Assembly (NCBI GenBank): GCA_003280895.1
Contig: QCDM01000008.1
Location: 1 to 53,288 of the forward strand
Direction of reading: 5' to 3'
DNA: 53,288 nucleotides
From: Prochlorococcus sp. AG-355-I20
GTDB taxonomy: Bacteria > Cyanobacteriota > Cyanobacteriia > PCC-6307 > Cyanobiaceae
Below are positions 47,147-53,288 of this stretch, one piece after another. The translations under genes and the position numbers were made by a program. The notes under the pieces were generated by a model that was not told the origin of the DNA, searched no databases, and saw only the letters and a program-made list of their open reading frames with translations. Numbering within the stretch: the stretch's first letter is position 1; the number at the start of each line of letters is the position of its first letter.

Positions 47147-47674
47147 ATGCCTGTAATTCCTCTCTTACCTTTATTTCATAAATTTAATAGCCAATATTTT
47201 GAAAATTCTCTAGCGGTTAATAATCAACCTTTAGTAAAAGTTAGATGGAGTGATAATAGATTAAAAACTACTGCTGGTTTCTATAAAAGAAAACGAATTA
47301 ATGGTCTTGTAGATTCTGAAATTATCTTATCAAAACCTATTTTGAGTAAATTATCTACTATTGAAATAAACAGTACTTTATGTCATGAAATGATTCATGC
47401 ATGGGTAGATAGGATATTAAAAAAAAATGAGATACATGGTCCAAATTTCTTAGAAAAGATGAATGAAATTAATGAAAAAGAGAAGAATTTTCAAATTACT
47501 GTGAGGCACTCATTTCCTATTGAAAAGAGAGAATTAAAATATATAGGAACTTGTCAAAATTGTGGTGAGAAATTTTTCTACAGGAAAACGATAAAGAATA
47601 TTGCCTGTAAAAAATGTTGTGTAAATTTCTATAATGGATCATGGAATAAAAACTGTTTAATTTTGTTTGATTAA
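47147..47674 (+). CDS. SprT-like zinc metalloprotease
   Basis: The 175-residue protein has the SprT/Spartan plan: an N-terminal helix-rich part (FNSQYFENSLAVNNQPLVKV), the metalloprotease motif CHEMIHAWVDRIL (HExxH at about 85-89) with a downstream HGPNF giving the third zinc ligand, and a C-terminal zinc ribbon with CQNCGEKF and CKKC (about 138-163). Eukaryotic Spartan degrades DNA-protein crosslinks; the role of bacterial SprT is poorly known. It is divergent from the ligase unit by 85 bases, and the highly charged 187-residue protein follows on the same strand. Confidence 0.88.
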   Translation: MPVIPLLPLFHKFNSQYFENSLAVNNQPLVKVRWSDNRLKTTAGFYKRKRINGLVDSEIILSKPILSKLSTIEINSTLCHEMIHAWVDRILKKNEIHGPNFLEKMNEINEKEKNFQITVRHSFPIEKRELKYIGTCQNCGEKFFYRKTIKNIACKKCCVNFYNGSWNKNCLILFD

Positions 47675-47757
47675 AAATATAAGATGTGTTTTTGTTTCTA
47701 TATTTGGAAATATTTATTTTTTTAATGTAATTTATATTTTAAAAAGCAAAATAATTT

Positions 47758-48321
47758 ATGGATTCAAGGAGAATTAGAAATCTTAGAAATAGTTTTGATA
47801 AAAATATTGTTGATAAACAGGTTGATAAAATTTTCGAAACTGGAAGACAATTTGTTGATGGAGTATCTGGTGCTAGACCAGGAAAAAGAAGGAACTCAGA
47901 TTTTCAAGGAATAACAAGCAAGAGTGTGAAAAAAGTAGGAAGATGGGTATCTGAAAAAGTGGATTTATTTTTTGATGAAGACAATGATGATTGGAATGAT
48001 GAGAATTTTTACGATGATAATAGCGATGTTAAGACATTTTCTAGAGAATCAAATTCTTATGAATCTGCCAAACATCACTCAAAAAGACCTTTAGAAGCAA
48101 TATCTTTAAGGCAACCAAAAAATATACATATAACTGAGCAAAAAAAATTACCTTATGTGAAAGATAGTAAGGACGAAGATTGGCCAGATGAAATGGATTT
48201 CAAAGTTGAAAGATGGCAAAGAGCTTCAGAAAAAGAGAATAATACTTTGAGAGTGCAATCAAACCAACAAGATCAATCAAAATCAAGAAATCTTCCCAGA
48301 TCAAGAAGAAGAAGAGTATAG
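47758..48321 (+). CDS. Highly charged hypothetical protein
   Basis: The 187-residue protein belongs to no family I can name. It has a basic N-terminus (DSRRIRNLRNSFDKNIVDKQ), a middle part with GVSGARPGKRR and VGRWVSEKVDLFF, a strongly acidic stretch (about 73-92, Asp/Glu/Asn), a polar low-complexity region and a basic tail (NLPRSRRRRV). No membrane helix is present. The mixture suggests a partly disordered nucleic-acid- or protein-binding factor; this is only inference. It starts with ATG 83 bases after the SprT-like gene, and its end overlaps the convergent chorismate lyase by 21 bases. Confidence 0.75.
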   Translation: MDSRRIRNLRNSFDKNIVDKQVDKIFETGRQFVDGVSGARPGKRRNSDFQGITSKSVKKVGRWVSEKVDLFFDEDNDDWNDENFYDDNSDVKTFSRESNSYESAKHHSKRPLEAISLRQPKNIHITEQKKLPYVKDSKDEDWPDEMDFKVERWQRASEKENNTLRVQSNQQDQSKSRNLPRSRRRRV

Positions 48322-48843
48322 TTCCTTAAATTCTTTAATTCCTGAATAGCCTAATAAACTTTCTAAATGTGGATTGAATACTTCTCTAATAATTGTTAGG
48401 GGCTTTTTGTCTCGAAAAAATCTATAATTTCTTGACCAGAATGGACCTTTAAAACAAAATTGATCCTCTAACCAATTTGAATTAACAAGTGAAATTCGGT
48501 CAACTTCTCTAAACAATTCTGATCTGTCTTGTGTCAAATTCTTCCAAATTGGTTCTTCTTTTGCTTTTAAATTTTCATTAACTTGTTCTGCATTCCACCA
48601 ACTTTCAGCCCATGCTAGGTTTGTATTATTGTTTTTAATCCATACTTGTCTTCTAATTAATGGTCCATTCAATTGATTTAATTCTTTAGGACCTTGTTCA
48701 ATGAATAGAGGATCAACTCGCATTGAAATTAACTTAATTTTTGTCTCTTGATTAGTTAAAAGCTGTAAATGTCTAGTTGGACTTCCATCCCCAAGCAACA
48801 TTAATTTCCATGGACCAGATATTTTTGGTAGTGAATTTTTCAC
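48301..48843 (-). CDS. Cyanobacterial chorismate lyase (DUF98/Ycf21-like)
   Basis: The 180-residue protein resembles the DUF98 chorismate lyases of cyanobacteria and red algal plastids (Ycf21), which release 4-hydroxybenzoate and pyruvate from chorismate for plastoquinone synthesis. GDGSPTRHLQLLTN (about 17-30), LNGPLIRRQVWI and NLAWAESWW fit this family. The only start in the conserved part is GTG at 48843. The frame stays open for 22 more codons upstream to a stop at 48910-48912, with protein-like sequence (PKILWEEKASTFLV) but no ATG, so the true start is uncertain. mnmG lies upstream on the same strand. Confidence 0.8.
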   Translation of the reverse strand: MKNSLPKISGPWKLMLLGDGSPTRHLQLLTNQETKIKLISMRVDPLFIEQGPKELNQLNGPLIRRQVWIKNNNTNLAWAESWWNAEQVNENLKAKEEPIWKNLTQDRSELFREVDRISLVNSNWLEDQFCFKGPFWSRNYRFFRDKKPLTIIREVFNPHLESLLGYSGIKEFKELYSSSS

Positions 48844-48924
48844 TAAAAAAGTAGAGGCTTTTTCTTCCCATAAAATTTTTGGTGAATTAAAAAGTTTATT
48901 ATTCAGTGCTTAGACGGAATTCTT

Positions 48925-50892
48925 TTAAGATGATAACTTTTTTTCGACAAAAATATTTGCCTTTTCTTTTTTTATTTCTCTTATTTTTAGCCAAACAAGT
49001 AATGCAGTTAAATCAGCTTTGCTGACTCCAGGAATTTTTGAAGCATCACCAAAATTTTTTGGCTTTATTTTATTCAAATTTTCTCTAGCTTCTAAAGATA
49101 ATGTTTCTATCTTTTCATAATTTATTTCTTGAGGCAGAGATTTACAGCTTTGACGATTCATTTGTTCAATGTTGTTTTTTTGCCTTTTAAGGTAACCCTC
49201 GTATTTAATATCTATTTCAACACCTTCTTGTATTGAAGAAGCTATATTTTTTCCAGTCAAATTATATTTTATTAAATCTGAATAATGAAAGTTTGGTCTT
49301 TTTAAGAGTTCTTTCAAAGTTGTTGAGCCTTTGATTTTTGATCCCGTGGCTATTTCTAGTTTTTTTGATATTTCATCCGTGTTTTTTAAACGAGTGTTTT
49401 TTAATCTTAATTTCTCTTCTTCAAGGAGTGACATTTTTTCTTGATATACCGACCATCTTTTCTCATCAATTAGCCCTATTTTATAACCTAATGGGGTTAA
49501 TCGCCTATCTGCATTATCTCCTCTAAGGGTCAACCTGTATTCACTTCTACTAGTAAGAACTCTATATGGTTCTTTAAGATCTTTGGTAATTAAATCATTG
49601 ATCATTGTTCCTATATAGCTGCTTTCTCTAGTGAAGATTATTGGATCTTTTTTGTTTAGTTTTCTTGTCGCATTGACTCCGGCTACTAATCCTTGTGCTG
49701 CTGCTTCTTCATAACCAGTTGTTCCATTAATTTGTCCAGCGCTAAATAAATATTCAATTTCTTTCGTTTCGAGTGATGTTTGGAGTTGTGTTGCAGGTAT
49801 ATAGTCATACTCGACAGCATAAGCTGGTCGCAACATTTTACATTCATTTAATCCAGGTAAGGTTCTTAGAAGTTCTAATTGAATATTTTCAGGTAAACCT
49901 GTAGAGAATCCTTGAACATATATTTCAGGGGTATTTATTCCTTCTGGTTCTAAGAAAATTTGATGTGATTCTTTATCAGCAAATTTAACGATTTTATCTT
50001 CAATAGATGGACAATATCTTGGCCCTTTACTCTCAATAAAACCGCCGTAAATCGGAGTTAAATGTAAATTGTCTCGAATAAGTTGATGAGTTTTGGTAGT
50101 TGTTCTTGTGATATGACAACTAACTTGGGGCATATTATTTTTGATATTTGGATCAAACGAAAAATATTTATCTGCTGCAGTACTTGGTTGAATATCTAAT
50201 TCATCAAAAATGATACTTTTTTTATCAACCCTTGCTGGAGTACCTGTTTTTAAACGTTCTGTTTTGATACCAATTTCGTGTAAATTTTGAGTAAGACCTT
50301 TTGCTGCTTGTTCGCCCGATCTACCAGCTGACATTGATTTATTTCCTATCCATATTCTTCCTTCTAAGAACGTACCAGCTGTGATGATAACTGATCTTGC
50401 TGAATAATAACTACCAAAGAAAGTCCTTACACCCTTTATTCTTTTTTTTACCATTTTTTTTGAATTCAATCCAATTTTTTCAGTTTTTCCGATATCTAGT
50501 TCAGTAATCATTGCTTCTTTTAATGATAAATTATCTGTATTTTGTAGTATTTCAATCATCTTTTTTGAGTATTCTCTTTTATCTGTCTGAGCTCTTAATG
50601 CCCATACAGCTGGGCCTCTACTTGCATTTAATATCCTTTTTTGTATAGCTGTCACATCAGCTAATTTACCAATAATTCCACCCAATGCATCAATTTCATG
50701 TACCAACTGACTTTTTGCCGGGCCGCCAACAGCAGGGTTGCAAGGTTGCCAGGCAATCCTATCTAAATTGATTGTAAATAAGGCTGTAGAAAATCCTAAT
50801 TTTGCTGTTGTTATAGCGGCTTCGCATCCTGCATGTCCTCCACCAATAACGATGACATCAAAAGATTCATTTGCTGAGTGATGATCTTGCAT
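48925..50892 (-). CDS. mnmG: tRNA uridine-5-carboxymethylaminomethyl modification enzyme MnmG (GidA)
   Basis: MnmG with MnmE modifies the wobble uridine of several tRNAs, using FAD, NADH and methylene-THF. The 655-residue protein opens with [14 protein letters not shown] (about 14-27), the FAD fold. [22 protein letters not shown] (two runs, about 51-72), TGTPARVD and [19 protein letters not shown] are GidA signatures. The C-terminal helical domain for tRNA/MnmE binding is present (about 550-640). Length is normal. It lies 12 bases downstream of dnaB. Confidence 0.97.
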   Translation of the reverse strand: MQDHHSANESFDVIVIGGGHAGCEAAITTAKLGFSTALFTINLDRIAWQPCNPAVGGPAKSQLVHEIDALGGIIGKLADVTAIQKRILNASRGPAVWALRAQTDKREYSKKMIEILQNTDNLSLKEAMITELDIGKTEKIGLNSKKMVKKRIKGVRTFFGSYYSARSVIITAGTFLEGRIWIGNKSMSAGRSGEQAAKGLTQNLHEIGIKTERLKTGTPARVDKKSIIFDELDIQPSTAADKYFSFDPNIKNNMPQVSCHITRTTTKTHQLIRDNLHLTPIYGGFIESKGPRYCPSIEDKIVKFADKESHQIFLEPEGINTPEIYVQGFSTGLPENIQLELLRTLPGLNECKMLRPAYAVEYDYIPATQLQTSLETKEIEYLFSAGQINGTTGYEEAAAQGLVAGVNATRKLNKKDPIIFTRESSYIGTMINDLITKDLKEPYRVLTSRSEYRLTLRGDNADRRLTPLGYKIGLIDEKRWSVYQEKMSLLEEEKLRLKNTRLKNTDEISKKLEIATGSKIKGSTTLKELLKRPNFHYSDLIKYNLTGKNIASSIQEGVEIDIKYEGYLKRQKNNIEQMNRQSCKSLPQEINYEKIETLSLEARENLNKIKPKNFGDASKIPGVSKADLTALLVWLKIREIKKEKANIFVEKKLSS

Positions 50893-50904
50893 TTTAGGAT
50901 CGAT

Positions 50905-52287
50905 TTAATTAGCTAAATTCCTAAATCTTGTAAATTGAGGTTCAAATAATAATTTAACAGTTCCTACGGGTCCATTTCTATGTTTAGTGACAATGATTTC
51001 TGTAATTCCTCTATCTTCAGTCTCTGGATTATAGTATTCGTCTCTGTAAATCATTAATACTAAATCTGCGTCTTGTTCAATAGATCCTGATTCTCTTAAA
51101 TCGCTTAACATTGGTCTTTTATTTGTTCTAGACTCAACCCCTCTACTAAGCTGAGATAAAGCTACTACTGGTACTTTTAATTCTCTGGCCATGCTTTTAA
51201 GGCCTCTTGTTATTCGAGAAAGTTCTTGCACTCTATTATCAGGGGTTGATCCTTCCATCAACTGGAGGTAATCAATCACAATTAATCCAAGTTCTTTTTT
51301 TTGTTCAGCTATTAATCTTCTGCACAGAGATCTCATCTCTAAAACACTTAAGTTAGGCTTGTCATCTATAAATATTGGTAATTGACCTAATGAATTGATA
51401 CCTTCTCCGAGTAATGGCCATTCATCTTGCTGTAATCTTCCTGTTCTTAGCCTGCCACTCTCGATTCCAACTTCCATAGAGAGCAATCTATATGTCAATT
51501 GTTCTTTACTCATTTCAAGGCTAAATACACACACAGGTAAATCTTGCGATTGTGCAACATTTTTTGCAAGATTAAGAACTATTGAAGTTTTCCCCATTGA
51601 AGGTCTTCCAGCAACAATTATTAAATCACTTCTTTGAAAACCTTGAGTCATCGCATCAAGATCGTAGAAATTTACAGGAATTCCAGCTACTGAAGTACCT
51701 AATGATCTTGACTCTATTTCATTGAAAGTACTTGTAAGTATTTCAGCTGCTTGAGTCAGACCTTTTGAAGGTTGTTCTTGACTGATTTCAAATATTTTTT
51801 GCTCTGCTTTATCTAGAACTTCATTAGTATCTTGAGTTTGATCAAAACCTAGTTGAACCACTTCATTTCCAGATCTGATAAGTTGCCTTCTCAGGAATTT
51901 GTCGTTAATTAGATTAGCAACTTGTTCTATGGAAGCTGTAGAGGAAACATTTTCAACTAGTTCTACAAGTTTGCTGTTTCCTCCAATTTTTTCTAGTGAT
52001 CCATTATCTGCTAACCAAGCACTCATAGATGTTAAATCAGTTGGTTTACCCTGGGTATGCAACATTAATGCTGTTTTATAAATCTCTTGATGGGCATTTA
52101 TATAAAAAGCTTCAGGTTTAATTAAGTCTGCAATTCTTCCGATCGCGTCTGGATCAAGAAGTATGCCACCAAGAACAGCTTCCTCTGCTTGAACGTTTTG
52201 AGGAGGAACTAATCCAGCATTTTCACTATTAAAATCCTTTTTAAAAATTTTATTTTGCCCATTATTTGGAAAAGGTACGGAAACCAT
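50905..52287 (-). CDS. dnaB: Replicative DNA helicase DnaB
   Basis: DnaB is the hexameric 5'-3' helicase of the replication fork. The 460-residue protein has the N-terminal primase-interaction domain (PQNVQAEEAVLGGILLDP, about 29-46) and the RecA-like domain with Walker A AGRPSMGKTS (about 226-235), Walker B LIVIDYLQLM (about 335-344) and SQLSRGVESR. No intein is present. It sits between rplI and mnmG on the minus strand, a grouping seen in other marine cyanobacteria. Confidence 0.97.
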   Translation of the reverse strand: MVSVPFPNNGQNKIFKKDFNSENAGLVPPQNVQAEEAVLGGILLDPDAIGRIADLIKPEAFYINAHQEIYKTALMLHTQGKPTDLTSMSAWLADNGSLEKIGGNSKLVELVENVSSTASIEQVANLINDKFLRRQLIRSGNEVVQLGFDQTQDTNEVLDKAEQKIFEISQEQPSKGLTQAAEILTSTFNEIESRSLGTSVAGIPVNFYDLDAMTQGFQRSDLIIVAGRPSMGKTSIVLNLAKNVAQSQDLPVCVFSLEMSKEQLTYRLLSMEVGIESGRLRTGRLQQDEWPLLGEGINSLGQLPIFIDDKPNLSVLEMRSLCRRLIAEQKKELGLIVIDYLQLMEGSTPDNRVQELSRITRGLKSMARELKVPVVALSQLSRGVESRTNKRPMLSDLRESGSIEQDADLVLMIYRDEYYNPETEDRGITEIIVTKHRNGPVGTVKLLFEPQFTRFRNLAN

Positions 52288-52345
52288 ATCTTTAATTGCT
52301 TAGATATATACTCTGGCTACTTTTCAAAATAATGCAACAAATTGA

Positions 52346-52801
52346 TTAACTTGTTACTTCAATATTTACTTCTGCATTTACTTCTGGATGTAATTTTATT
52401 TTTGCAGTAAAGGAACCTAAATTATGAATATCAGGAACAGTAATGTTTCTTCTATCAATTTCTTTTTTAGTTGCCGCTTCTATTGCTTCGGCAATATCCC
52501 CATTAGTAACCGTTCCAAAAAGGACACCATCTTCTCCAACCTGTTTTTTGATTGTGAACCTACCTATTGTAGATAATGCAGTTTGGAAATCTAAAGCTTC
52601 TTGCTTTAATTTATCAGCAGCGATTTTTTCTTTTTCTTTCTTCCTTTCAATTTGTTTAAGGACTGCTGGTGTTACATTCATCGCCTTGCCATAAGGTAAT
52701 AGAAAATTTCTTGCGTATCCAGGTGCTACTTCAACTAGATCTCCCTGTTTACCTAGTGATGCGATTGATTCAGTTAATGCGACTTGTACTCTTTTAGCCA
52801 T
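52346..52801 (-). CDS. rplI: 50S ribosomal protein L9
   Basis: L9 binds 23S rRNA near L1. The 151-residue protein starts [24 protein letters not shown], shown here as two parts: [10 protein letters not shown] and [30 protein letters not shown] follows, then a long central helix (about 40-75) and a C-terminal domain with [19 protein letters not shown] at 52801 is the family start; a TTG at 52816 would add five residues. It is 58 bases upstream of dnaB. Confidence 0.96.
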   Translation of the reverse strand: MAKRVQVALTESIASLGKQGDLVEVAPGYARNFLLPYGKAMNVTPAVLKQIERKKEKEKIAADKLKQEALDFQTALSTIGRFTIKKQVGEDGVLFGTVTNGDIAEAIEAATKKEIDRRNITVPDIHNLGSFTAKIKLHPEVNAEVNIEVTS

Positions 52802-52821
52802 GAAAATATTGAACAATATAG

Positions 52822-53288
52822 TTAATAATAAGACCTAGAGGGTAACTTTACTTTTTTTGCAAGACCAAATTTCGCAAGAATCTTAATATGTTCCCATGTT
52901 ATATCTATCTGACCTCTAAATAATCCTTGTTTTGCCGAATTGGGAAATGCATGATGATTATTATGCCATCCTTCTCCAAAAGTTAATGCAGCAACCCACG
53001 CATTGTTTTTAGATGAATCACCACTTTCAAATGGTGCTTTACCCCAACAATGCGTCGCAGAGTTGACTAGCCAAGTTACGTGATAAACAACCACAAGTCT
53101 CAAGGGAATTCCCCAAAGGACTAAAGCCCATCCTCCAACTCCTAATTTTTGACCTATTGCGTACAAAGAAAGTCCAATAGGAATTTGTAAGAATAAAAAA
53201 TATTTATTTAAAAATCTATAGTATGGATCCTTGATTAAATCTGCACTTAGTTTTGGAACAGCTTTTAGTGCTTCTACGTCTTTAAACA
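52822..53288 (-). CDS. Acyl-lipid/acyl-CoA desaturase, C-terminal part, cut by window edge
   Basis: The frame runs off the right edge; 154 residues are visible. The third histidine box is [12 protein letters not shown] (HxxHH form), preceded by [19 protein letters not shown], with hydrophobic segments between. This is the pattern of delta-9-type fatty-acid desaturases, membrane di-iron enzymes that set membrane fluidity. The part with the first two histidine boxes lies outside the window, so the exact position specificity is unknown. rplI follows 20 bases downstream on the same strand. Confidence 0.9.
   Translation of the reverse strand, partial: FKDVEALKAVPKLSADLIKDPYYRFLNKYFLFLQIPIGLSLYAIGQKLGVGGWALVLWGIPLRLVVVYHVTWLVNSATHCWGKAPFESGDSSKNNAWVAALTFGEGWHNNHHAFPNSAKQGLFRGQIDITWEHIKILAKFGLAKKVKLPSRSYY

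Overview
The window is chromosomal DNA of a high-light type Prochlorococcus (marine picocyanobacterium), or a very close relative. The evidence is the very AT-rich sequence, short spacers, and a gene set typical of that group: a DnaK2-type chaperone, a group 2 sigma factor, sucrose-phosphate synthase, a DUF3134 protein, a phytol-kinase-like protein, cyanobacterial chorismate lyase, AcnB, and a dnaN that lies alone next to thrC. The assignment rests on reading the proteins; no database search was run.

Layout. At 1-763 is the start of dnaN (minus strand, cut by the window edge) and a 338-base non-coding stretch with six DnaA-box-like 9-mers and an AT-rich block, probably the replication origin. 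At 764-4303 (minus) are thrC, a DUF1400 protein and an AarF/UbiB-type kinase. At 4372-10620 (plus) are the repair genes recN and uvrA, then sucrose-phosphate synthase. At 10554-18180 are short alternating units: mraY with DUF3134, argG, rpsF, aroE, dnaK and a DAO-family oxidase. At 18229-30276 are purU, a ClC transporter, acnB, DAHP synthase, a phytol-kinase-like protein, a sigma factor, ppk, an MFS transporter and cobA.

From 41049 back to 30249 ten genes run on the minus strand: mazG, speE, speB, gcvT, aspS, pyrG, queE, queC, pabB, pabC. Several overlap by 4 bases. They cover polyamines, one-carbon metabolism, CTP, 7-deazaguanine and p-aminobenzoate. On the plus strand tRNA-Val(UAC), an IscA-like protein, valS and a TVP38/DedA-like membrane protein follow (41148-45029). 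At 45034-48321 is a less ordinary stretch: a 50-residue ORF, an ATP-dependent DNA ligase of phage-like type, a membrane-anchored small protein, a SprT-like zinc protease and a highly charged protein of unknown role. The window closes (48301-53288, minus) with chorismate lyase, mnmG, dnaB, rplI and the C-terminal part of a fatty-acid desaturase.

Functional links: replication (origin, dnaN, dnaB), repair (recN, uvrA, ligase, SprT-like), the chorismate route (DAHP synthase, aroE, pabB/pabC, chorismate lyase) and translation (rpsF, rplI, aspS, valS, tRNA-Val, mnmG). No CRISPR array, insertion sequence, prophage or rRNA gene was seen. Most of the window is core genome. The parts worth a second look are the origin, the 45-48 kb stretch, a perfect dyad upstream of sps, and several small or start-ambiguous ORFs.
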